Shown in pieces: positions 1 through 5,229 of a stretch of DNA of 12,358 bases; positions within the stretch are counted from its first letter, which is position 1, and each line of letters begins with the position of its first letter. The position numbers and the translations under genes were made by a program. Source of the stretch: JBCCFW01 sp039029535 (GTDB lineage: Bacteria > Acidobacteriota > JBCCFW01). Under the pieces are notes generated by a model. That model was not told where the DNA came from and searched no databases. It saw only the letters and a program-made list of their open reading frames with translations. The stretch is from positions 1 through 12,358 of the forward strand of contig JBCCFW010000208.1 of the NCBI GenBank assembly GCA_039029535.1. The letters run 5' to 3'.

Positions 1-283
1 CTGCGGCCTCCGAGGTGATGAGGCCTGGCTGGAGGTGCAGGATGGCGGGCCGGGCATCCCGGTCGAGGATCTCGAGAAGGTGTTCCTGCCGTACTACACC
101 ACCAAGGACCGCGGGACGGGTCTCGGGCTCTCGATCGTCGCGCGGATCGCCGAGGACCACGGCGGGCGCTCCCTGGCCCGTCGTCGTGAGCCCGAAGGAG
201 GCACCGCCTTCCGCATCGAGTTGCCGCTGGCCCGTGAGCCGGCTCCGACCCCGCGCGAGCTGCCCCGGGAGAAGGCCTCGTGA
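1..283 (+). CDS. Sensor histidine kinase, C-terminal end (NtrY-like), partial
   Basis: The reading frame is open from the window edge to the TGA at 281-283, and only the ATP-binding end of the kinase is visible. Seen directly: an N/G1 box reading QDGGPGIP, an F-box with the aromatic pair and TTKD (FLPYYTTKDRGTGLGLS), the G2 glycine run GTGLGLS, then EDHGG and a final RIELPL strand. This is the HATPase_c fold of histidine kinases. The F-box/G2 wording is closest to the NtrY/NtrB group that partners sigma-54 activators. The sensor, HAMP/PAS and phospho-acceptor His regions lie outside the window, so the stimulus is unknown. The stop overlaps the start of the next gene (GTGA), so the two are translationally coupled, which supports a cognate kinase-regulator pair. 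A short Pro/Arg/Glu-rich tail follows the domain. Confidence 0.93.
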   Translation, partial: CGLRGDEAWLEVQDGGPGIPVEDLEKVFLPYYTTKDRGTGLGLSIVARIAEDHGGRSLARRREPEGGTAFRIELPLAREPAPTPRELPREKAS

Positions 284-1650
284 GCACCCGACGCGTCCTG
301 GTCGTCGATGACGAAGCGAGCGTCCGCGACACGCTCAAGGGGATCCTCGAGGATGAGGGCCATGAGGTCGCCACCTGCGGGAGCGGGGAGGACGCGCTGC
401 CCCTCTGCAGGAGCGGGGACTTCGACGTCGTGCTGCTCGACGTCTGGCTCCCCGGCATCGACGGCCTCGAAGTGCTGCTTCAGCTCCAGTCCGACGAGGT
501 TCGGCCCGAGATCGTCATGATCTCCGGGCACGGCTCAGTCGAGACGGCGGTCAAGGCGACCCGCGCGGGTGCCTTCGACTTCCTCGAGAAGCCCCTGTCA
601 CTCGAGAAGACCGTCCTCACCGTGCGGCGGGCCTTCGAGCGGCACCTCGAGACCGAGCGACGACGCGAGGAGCGCGACGCTTTCCTCGAGGAGAACTCCA
701 TCGTCGGTCGGAGCCCGGGCATCCGGGAGCTCATCGCCGACATCGAGACGGCCGCCCCGACCAGCGGTCGCGTCCTCATCCTGGGCGAGAACGGCACCGG
801 CAAGGAGCTCGTCGCCCGCCATCTCCACCACCGTTCCAAGCGTCGCGCGGCGCCCTTCGTCGAGGTCAACTGCGCGGCCATCCCCGACGAGCTCATCGAA
901 TCCGAGCTGTTCGGGCACGCGCGGGGGGCCTTCACGGGGGCGGTGACCTCGAGGCGCGGCCGTTTCGCCTCGGCTGACGGCGGGACCCTCTTCCTCGATG
1001 AGGTGGGGGACATGAGTCTCAAGACCCAGGCACGGGTCCTGCGGGCCCTGGAGACCGGCGTCGTCCAGCCGGTGGGCTCGTCTGAGTCGGTCGCGGTGGA
1101 CGTCCGCGTCATCGCCGCCACCAACCGTGACCTCGACGACGCGATCGCGAAGGCGGAGTTCCGCGAGGACCTCTACTTCCGCCTCAACGTGGTCCCCTTC
1201 GTCGTGCCGCCCCTTCGGGAGCGTCGCGAGGACATCGAGCTCCTGCTCACGCACTACCTGAGTCGCTACTGCGTCGAGCACGGGCGGCCGACCAAGGAGC
1301 TCGATCCCGAGGCCGTGAGCGCTTGCGTGGGCTACGCCTGGCCCGGCAACGTCCGTGAGCTGCGCAACGTCGTGGAGCGCATCGTCATCATGGAGCCTGG
1401 AGACGTCATCGGGAGAGAGCAGCTCCCCCGCCAGCTCCGAGGCGAGTCGACGACGTCGTGGGCCGAGCGTCCGCAAGGCACGCTGAAGGAGGCCCGCGAG
1501 GCGTTCGAGCGGGAGTACGTGCTCCGGACTCTCCGCCGCTTGAAGGGCAATGTCAGCGCCACGGCCCGTGAGCTCGGGCTGGAGCGGAGCTCCCTCTATC
1601 GCAAGGCACGGGCCCTCAAGCTGTCGCTGGACGACGCCCGGCTCGACTGA
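280..1650 (+). CDS. Sigma-54-dependent response regulator, NtrX/NtrC type
   Basis: 456 residues, full length for the family, starting with GTG inside the kinase stop; GGGAGAAGG at 267-275 is the ribosome-binding site. The receiver domain (1-120) has the acidic pair D10/D11, phospho-acceptor D54, S82 and K104. The AAA+ domain (about 140-370) has Walker A GENGTGKE at 169-176, the sigma-54-contacting GAFTGA loop at 216-221, Walker B LFLDE ending at E241, the VIAATNRD sensor and the FREDLYFRLNV arginine-finger region. The last 30 residues form a Fis-type helix-turn-helix (GNVSATARELGLERSSLYRK). The Asn in Walker A and this HTH wording are typical of NtrX. All residues needed for phosphorylation, ATP hydrolysis and sigma-54 activation are present. 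By family knowledge it binds enhancer DNA and remodels sigma-54 RNA polymerase. A sigma-54 promoter lies 193 bp beyond its stop, making that transcript the obvious candidate target. The exact subfamily name is less certain than the class. Confidence 0.95.
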   Translation: MSTRRVLVVDDEASVRDTLKGILEDEGHEVATCGSGEDALPLCRSGDFDVVLLDVWLPGIDGLEVLLQLQSDEVRPEIVMISGHGSVETAVKATRAGAFDFLEKPLSLEKTVLTVRRAFERHLETERRREERDAFLEENSIVGRSPGIRELIADIETAAPTSGRVLILGENGTGKELVARHLHHRSKRRAAPFVEVNCAAIPDELIESELFGHARGAFTGAVTSRRGRFASADGGTLFLDEVGDMSLKTQARVLRALETGVVQPVGSSESVAVDVRVIAATNRDLDDAIAKAEFREDLYFRLNVVPFVVPPLRERREDIELLLTHYLSRYCVEHGRPTKELDPEAVSACVGYAWPGNVRELRNVVERIVIMEPGDVIGREQLPRQLRGESTTSWAERPQGTLKEAREAFEREYVLRTLRRLKGNVSATARELGLERSSLYRKARALKLSLDDARLD

Positions 1651-1685
1651 AAGCGTGGATCAGGTGCTCCGACCCGAGGCGATGT

Positions 1686-1740
1686 GGGGCTGCGTCCCCG
1701 CCGTTGGGGGGCAGGCCCCCGCATCCGGTGGGGGTGCCCC
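1686..1740. promoter_or_regulatory. Candidate enhancer (UAS): three helically phased G/C dyads
   Basis: Three short dyads lie in a row. GGGG-CTGCGT-CCCC at 1686-1699 is centred at 1692.5. GGGGGC-AG-GCCCCC at 1707-1720 is centred at 1713.5. GGGG-TG-CCCC at 1731-1740 is centred at 1735.5. Centre spacings are 21 and 22 bp, about two helical turns, so all three face the same side of the helix. They sit roughly 130-175 bp upstream of the predicted start at 1868-1870, where NtrC-family enhancers are usually found. The assignment to the neighbouring regulator is inference. They could instead be hairpins in the 3' end of that gene's mRNA, and G/C runs are not rare in DNA of this composition. Confidence 0.45.
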
Positions 1741-1842
1741 TGACTCCAGCCGCGACGGTCTCGAGGGCCCGTCTGGGATCCTGAGGCGGAAACCGAGCGC
1801 TTGCAGTGCTTTCGGGCCCTTCGGCATCTCGCTGGCCAGACC

Positions 1843-1858
1843 TGGCAAGCAGCTTGCT
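1843..1858 (+). promoter_or_regulatory. Sigma-54 (-24/-12) promoter
   Basis: TGGCAAG (1843-1849), a 4-nt gap, then TTGCT (1854-1858). The invariant GG (1844-1845) and GC (1856-1857) are separated by exactly 10 bp. The consensus is TGGCACG-N4-TTGCW, so only one position in the conserved blocks (C to A) departs from it. If C1857 is -12, transcription starts at 1868-1870, exactly where the outermost stem of the downstream RNA begins. The site lies directly after a sigma-54 activator gene and points away from it. A GCCAG/CTGGC dyad (1835-1846) overlaps the -24 element. No AT-rich sigma-70-like promoter was seen nearby. Confidence 0.8.
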
Positions 1859-1867
1859 CTCTCTAGA

Positions 1868-2065
1868 GGCGTCCGGGAAACAGTCAGCCGGTAGCACCTT
1901 CCCCGGTGATGGCTCTTCCCCCCATCAACTCCTCGAACCCAGGCACTTCCGACAGTTGACGATGGCGACAACTTGACCGACTCTTGAGTTCTCGCTGCCG
2001 GATGATTTCCCGGACGTTGAATCCCGCGATGCCCCTTCCCCAGGCATCGCGGGATTTGCTTTTTT
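1868..2065 (+). ncRNA. Candidate sigma-54-dependent structured small RNA, about 198 nt
   Basis: Bounded by the sigma-54 promoter and the terminator at 2020-2065, with no plausible ORF. It folds on paper without forcing. P1: 1870-1880 with 2006-2016, 11 Watson-Crick pairs plus two G-U pairs reaching 1868. P2: 1888-1895 with 1994-2001, 8 pairs including one U-G. P3: 1896-1898/1905-1907, loop UUCCCC. P4: 1908-1912/1922-1926, loop CUCUUCCCC. P5: 1927-1931/1986-1990. Within P5, a hairpin AGTTGACG/CGACAACT (1954-1961/1966-1973) carries one A-A mismatch. P2-P5 abut, forming a four-way junction with only 1991-1993 unpaired. The terminator loop CCUUCCCCA repeats the C-rich motif. Such exposed UCCC-type loops are known in sRNAs that block Shine-Dalgarno sequences (Listeria LhrC, RsaE/RoxS). 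I do not recognise a named family. A kinase/NtrC-type regulator/sRNA layout is, from memory, that of Myxococcus Pxr. Function is inferred only. Confidence 0.68.
2020..2065 (+). terminator. Intrinsic terminator ending the candidate small RNA
   Basis: A perfect 14-bp stem (2020-2033 with 2043-2056) encloses the 9-nt loop CCTTCCCCA and is followed, after TGC, by six T (2060-2065). This is the only hairpin in the window with a clear U-tract. It begins 4 nt after the RNA's closing stem. It could also end read-through from the kinase-regulator operon, whose stop lies 370 nt upstream. Confidence 0.92.
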
Positions 2066-2182
2066 CAGGCCCTGGATCGGCGTTCTGGGAACGAGGGCCG
2101 AGGGACTGAGGGCGAGTGAGGATGTCGAGCTCGCGACGACCTCGAGCCCGACCCCGGGTCACGAGGAGCTCACCCCTGGCCA

Positions 2183-2205
2183 GGACGGGCTGGTGTCAGC
2201 CGTCC
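2183..2205. other. Short hairpin in convergent spacer
   Basis: GGACG-(G)-GCTG (2183-2192) pairs with CAGC-CGTCC (2197-2205) around the tetraloop GTGT, 9 pairs with one bulged G at 2188. No T-run follows on either strand, so it is not a canonical terminator. It lies between the small-RNA terminator and the structured repeat, downstream of the minus-strand operon. Nothing else was found in 2067-2235. Confidence 0.4.
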
Positions 2206-2235
2206 GAGGTCGCGCGGAGGTGCCGGGAGGCACGG

Positions 2236-2334
2236 CCTTGGAGTCGAAGGGGATTCACTTCCCTTCGACGACGGGTCTGGGTCATCGGAGGACCGGCCCA
2301 TCGGGCCGGCCCGGACGGGACCCAGAATCCAAGG
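2236..2334. repeat. Structured palindromic repeat, single copy (family shared with 9627-9931)
   Basis: Almost every base pairs. An outer stem CCTTGGA (2236-2242) pairs with TCCAAGG (2328-2334). A 9-bp arm (2243-2251/2261-2269) carries loop GATTCACTT. A second arm, TCTGGGTC (2276-2283) with GACCCAGA (2319-2326), is topped by CCGGCCC/GGGCCGG (2293-2299/2303-2309, loop ATC). The result is a three-way junction. It starts 2 nt beyond the stop of the minus-strand operon. The loop and the flanking GGAG and CGACGG pieces recur in the tandem array at 9627-9931, with different but still complementary stem sequence. It may be a REP/MITE-like element or a structured 3'-end element. No transposase is visible in the window. 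Confidence 0.75.
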
Positions 2335-2335
2335 T

Positions 2336-3076
2336 TCAATGAGCCAGGACCATCGCCAGGATGTCGCGGTCGATGGACGTGATGCGTTTCTCGAGTGCTC
2401 GCCGCCGCGACTGGAGCGCCTTCAGGTCCTCCTCCGACTCCTGCGTGAGCCCGCTGGAGACCGCGAGCAGGCGGGCATCGAGGTCGCGGATCTCGCGGGC
2501 GTGCTCCTTCCGCTCGACCTTGAGCCGGTTGATGCGGGCGGCGATCTCCGGCGGGACCACTCGCTCGTACTCGACCTTCGGAGGGGCACTGGGCCTGGCG
2601 GCCAGGGGCTGATCCCCGAACACGGCCTTGGGGGGACCCTGCCCGAAGGCGGCCTCCACCGCGCGGATCACCGCCGAGGCCGCTGCCGGGTCACCGTCGG
2701 AGTTGCTCCAGCCTCCGCTGGGGCCGCCGATGCTGGTCTGGAGCTCCTGCCTCTTGCGCTGGCGTTCGTGCTTCACCCGAACCCGCGTGAAGTAGCCGTC
2801 GGGTGAGAACTCGACCAGGAAGCGACCACGGAAGGTCTGGCGGCCGCTCTTCCGGGTCCGCCAGTCCGTCTTGACGATGCCGTCCTTCAGGGACGCCTTG
2901 CGGAAGCGCCACTCGGCGAGGGCGTCCTTCACGGCGGCGAAGACCGCCTCCGCGTCGCCGGAGATGACGGCCTCGACCTCGGCGGGGCTGCCGTCGAGTC
3001 GGCCCGCGTGGGCCGACGTCGAGATCGAGAGGAGCAGGCTGGCGAGAAGGACGCGGCAGGGAACGGAAGATCGCAT
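2336..3076 (-). CDS. Secreted protein with BamC-like domain and C-terminal coiled coil
   Basis: 246 residues from the ATG at 3074-3076. This start gives a clean signal peptide (MRSSVPCRVLLASLLLS, cleavage after SAHA at about residue 24). A longer frame to 3193 would add a non-hydrophobic leader overlapping the previous gene. Residues about 41-105 (DAEAVFAAVKDAL through DGIVKTDWR to YFTRVRV) resemble the small alpha/beta domain of BamC/NlpB-type lipoproteins, in which an alternating 'x-I-x-T-DW' strand is common. That match is by eye and tentative. There is no lipobox, so it is probably periplasmic rather than lipidated. Residues about 176-243 are Lys/Arg/Glu-rich heptad-like helix, a likely coiled coil. 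It is the last gene of the sigma-led operon (55 bp after the previous stop), with no good Shine-Dalgarno, suggesting dependence on upstream translation. Function unknown. Confidence 0.8.
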   Translation of the reverse strand: MRSSVPCRVLLASLLLSISTSAHAGRLDGSPAEVEAVISGDAEAVFAAVKDALAEWRFRKASLKDGIVKTDWRTRKSGRQTFRGRFLVEFSPDGYFTRVRVKHERQRKRQELQTSIGGPSGGWSNSDGDPAAASAVIRAVEAAFGQGPPKAVFGDQPLAARPSAPPKVEYERVVPPEIAARINRLKVERKEHAREIRDLDARLLAVSSGLTQESEEDLKALQSRRRALEKRITSIDRDILAMVLAH

Positions 3077-3131
3077 GGCGAGAGTGTAGACGAGGTGTCG
3101 GGGAAGTCGGCTCTCGGTCAGGGCTCGACCG

Positions 3132-3617
3132 TCAGGGCAGCGGCTGTGCGGAGACGAAGAAGAGCTCGGCTGCCGTGGCCTTCGGCTCGTCACACGAGAG
3201 CTTCAGAGGCTGCCGCGGCGAGCACTTCACCGAGGCGTCCATGCACGCGGTCGTCTCCTTCTCGTGCTTGTAGATCAGGGCCTCGATCTGGAGACGATTC
3301 GACTTGGAGGCCACGCGGCTGACCTTGAGCGCCATCCGGCCGTCACCGCAGCGGACGTTGGTCTCCTCGTCCCAGCGGAGCTTGAGGTTGCGCTCTCCGC
3401 CGGCCGCAAAGCGGTCGAAGTGCGTGCGCGCGAGGACACGCTCGAGCTTCTTGAGGCTGCCATCGACCTGCTCCGGTTGAGCGCCGGTTCGCACGCCGCT
3501 GGCCTGGACGCAGGTCACCTTGACCTGCACGTCGGGGGGAGCGGCCTTGCCCTGGGCCAGGGCAGGACTGCTGACCAGGAGCGCGACGAGGATGAATCCG
3601 AGCTGGTTCGTTGACAT
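3132..3617 (-). CDS. Small secreted Cys-containing protein, unknown function
   Basis: 161 residues from the ATG at 3615-3617, preceded by GGAG at 7-nt spacing on the coding strand, which decides this start over an in-frame ATG 20 codons upstream. A signal peptide is clear (FILVALLVSSPALA, cleavage before Q22). The mature part has five cysteines (36, 90, 125, 132, 142), suggesting two disulfides, and alternating polar/hydrophobic strands (LKLRWDEETNVRC, MALKVSRV, LQIEALIYK), so a beta-rich periplasmic domain is likely. I recognise no family. It lies 35 bp after the anti-sigma gene and 55 bp before the BamC-like gene, all on the minus strand. It could be a target or sensor partner of the sigma/anti-sigma pair, but nothing in the sequence proves that. 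Confidence 0.82.
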   Translation of the reverse strand: MSTNQLGFILVALLVSSPALAQGKAAPPDVQVKVTCVQASGVRTGAQPEQVDGSLKKLERVLARTHFDRFAAGGERNLKLRWDEETNVRCGDGRMALKVSRVASKSNRLQIEALIYKHEKETTACMDASVKCSPRQPLKLSCDEPKATAAELFFVSAQPLP

Positions 3618-3652
3618 GACGGGTCTCCGGCCCTGCGGGGCCCGGACGGCGC

Positions 3653-4207
3653 TCACGCGTCGCCCACGTAGATGCACTCGAGCACGGTGATGGCGTCGAC
3701 GCCCTCACCGATGACCTGGATGTCGGGCATGTAGTCCTCGGCACACTCGATGTCGGCCTCGGCCAGCTCGAAGACCGGTTCCGTGTCGACGCCGGGCGGG
3801 CCGACGGGGGATTCCTGCTGGACACGCCAGAGCACGCTGACCAGGAGAACGGCCGCTGCCAGGTAGGCGACCGGGCGCAAGACCCGCCAGGGACCGGCGT
3901 AGCGTCGGCCGAGGTCGGACACGGGGGCCAGGGGCGAGGCGGCGGCTTCTTCCCGGTCCGCCTCGATGGCGGTCTGGATGTTGCGCCAGGCGTGGCCCCA
4001 CTCGATCTCGCTGACTTCGGGGACCGGTGGCTGCGCCAGCTGGTCGAGGATCTCGAAGTCCTCGATGGCGCTGCGGCACTCCGCGCAGCCCGGGAGGTGC
4101 GTCGTGAATCGCTCGTCCTCGGCCGCGCTGAGCTCGCCGTCGACGTGAGGCGAGACCAGGTCGGAGAAGGCACGACATCCCACTCGCTCTTCGGCTGCTC
4201 GACTCAT
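3653..4207 (-). CDS. Anti-sigma factor, zinc-binding (ZAS) type, single-pass membrane protein
   Basis: 184 residues. The N-terminal cytoplasmic part holds the zinc anti-sigma motif: C11, then H37-x3-C41-x2-C44 (HLPGCAEC), with the usual 'HVDGELSAAE' helix between. This domain binds and blocks the cognate ECF sigma factor. One transmembrane helix lies at about 110-127 (VLRPVAYLAAAVLLVSVLW). The C-terminal part of roughly 55 residues outside the membrane is acidic, with C155 and C178, and has no recognised sensor domain. Its ATG overlaps the sigma-factor stop (ATGA at 4204-4207), giving the tight coupling expected for equimolar synthesis. Release could be by regulated proteolysis or by redox loss of zinc. 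The HxxxCxxC form is compatible with redox sensing, but the sequence does not decide. Confidence 0.9.
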   Translation of the reverse strand: MSRAAEERVGCRAFSDLVSPHVDGELSAAEDERFTTHLPGCAECRSAIEDFEILDQLAQPPVPEVSEIEWGHAWRNIQTAIEADREEAAASPLAPVSDLGRRYAGPWRVLRPVAYLAAAVLLVSVLWRVQQESPVGPPGVDTEPVFELAEADIECAEDYMPDIQVIGEGVDAITVLECIYVGDA

Positions 4208-4932
4208 GACGTTTCTCCCACTCGCTTCTTCTTCGTCGTCTTCTTCTTGGTTTTCTCGGATTCGGCCTCCTCGCCCAGGAGCGTCCGAAGCTGCGCGTCA
4301 CCCAGGTAGGAGGACAGCGACTTGCGGAGGTAGCGCCGGGCGTGGAAGAGACGGGACATGACCGTCCCGATCGAGATGTCCAGGATGGAGGCGATCTCCT
4401 TGTAGGGCGTGCCCTCGACGCAGTGGAGCACGAAAACCGAACGGTGCTTCTCCGAGAGGTCGTCGACGGCCCGCTGGATGGCCTTGCCGAGCTCGGCCTG
4501 CTCGTACTGGGCGCCCGGGCCGAGCCGCGGACCTGCCTGACCCTCTTCGGGCAGGACCTGGTCGGTCAGCTCGGGGGCGTCGTCGAGGTTGACCTTCGCC
4601 TGGCGCTTCTTCGCCCGGACGTGGTCGATCCCGCAGTTGGTCGCGATGCGGGAGAGCCAGGTCGCAAAGGCGGATTCCTCTCGGTAGGAGGAGAGGCGTT
4701 GGTGCACCTTGATGAAGGTCGTTTGAGTGAGGTCCATGGCCTCGTCGTGATCCCTGGTGAAGCGGAAGGCGATGCGATACACCCGCTCCCGATACCGCTG
4801 GAACAGCTCGGCGAAGGCGTGATCGTCTCCGTCCAAGGTGGCCCGGACGCGCTGGGCATCCCATTCGCGGTCGGACGGGGCGGGCCCCGCCTTGCGCAAC
4901 TGGGGGACGGTGCCGGGAGCGTCGTCATTCAT
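4204..4932 (-). CDS. ECF-family RNA polymerase sigma factor
   Basis: 242 residues from the ATG at 4930-4932. Region 2 spans about 37-110, with the core-binding AFAELFQRYRERVYRIAFRF, the DLTQTTFIKVHQ helix (canonical D-x-x-Q-x-x-F) and the -10-recognising TWLSRIATNCGIDHVR. A Pro/Gly/Glu-rich linker (115-145) follows. Region 4 spans about 150-204, with the HTH YKEIASILDISIGTVMSRLFHARRYLRK. There is no region 1.1 or 3, which defines the ECF class. The protein has an unusual Lys/Glu tail (EKTKKKTTKKKR, 226-237), seen in some environmental ECF factors but of unknown role. It heads a four-gene operon with its anti-sigma factor. No clear ECF-type GGAAC -35 motif was found upstream, so autoregulation cannot be claimed. 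A 9-bp direct repeat (TCATCCAGG, 4929-4937 and 4939-4947) covers the start codon. Confidence 0.94.
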   Translation of the reverse strand: MNDDAPGTVPQLRKAGPAPSDREWDAQRVRATLDGDDHAFAELFQRYRERVYRIAFRFTRDHDEAMDLTQTTFIKVHQRLSSYREESAFATWLSRIATNCGIDHVRAKKRQAKVNLDDAPELTDQVLPEEGQAGPRLGPGAQYEQAELGKAIQRAVDDLSEKHRSVFVLHCVEGTPYKEIASILDISIGTVMSRLFHARRYLRKSLSSYLGDAQLRTLLGEEAESEKTKKKTTKKKRVGETS

Positions 4933-5010
4933 CCAGGGTCATCCAGGTGCCGCTCGGGGGCCTCTTCGACGTGTCTCTCTGGGGGTTGGGGGCGCTTCCC
5001 CGGGGCGGAA

Positions 5011-5033
5011 CCGACCACCGCGGGGGCGGTCGG
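5011..5033 (-). terminator. Hairpin downstream of tRNA-Lys, possible terminator
   Basis: Read on the minus strand, CCGACCGCC pairs with GGTGGTCGG over 9 bp around loop CCCGC. One pair is G-U on this strand but would be an A-C mismatch on the plus strand, so the hairpin suits the minus-strand transcript. It lies 35 nt beyond the tRNA 3' end and is followed by TTCC rather than a proper U-tract. It may trim or end the tRNA transcript and insulate the sigma operon. Confidence 0.4.
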
Positions 5034-5067
5034 CGGGGACACCGACTCGGTCCGGGAGACATCGGTT

Positions 5068-5140
<73 letters not shown>

Positions 5141-5229
5141 GAGGAGTGAAGATGATGCCTCGCCCCCTGCGGGAGCGGCAAGCGCCGGCACGCAGGTGGC
5201 ATGATGCGACGGAACTCTCGGAGCTGCCC

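Noticed and set aside
1909..1956. 16-codon ORF (MALPPINSSNPGTSDS) inside the candidate small RNA
   Set aside because: It has no Shine-Dalgarno, its start codon lies in a hairpin stem, and the base-pairing explains the sequence better. A dual-function RNA cannot be fully excluded.
1956..1984. TTGACG at 1956 (and TTGACC at 1973) as a sigma-70 -35 element
   Set aside because: No acceptable -10 hexamer occurs at 16-18 bp spacing, and both lie within the folded RNA.
1868..2065. Identity of the RNA as 6S, tmRNA, RNase P or SRP RNA
   Set aside because: There is no tRNA-like ends or tag frame, no RNase P conserved blocks, no SRP Alu or tetraloop motif, and a crowded four-way junction instead of the open central bubble of 6S.
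2336..3193. Longer 285-residue form of the BamC-like protein
   Set aside because: The extra 39 residues are Ser/Pro/Arg-rich, overlap the upstream gene and would bury the signal peptide.
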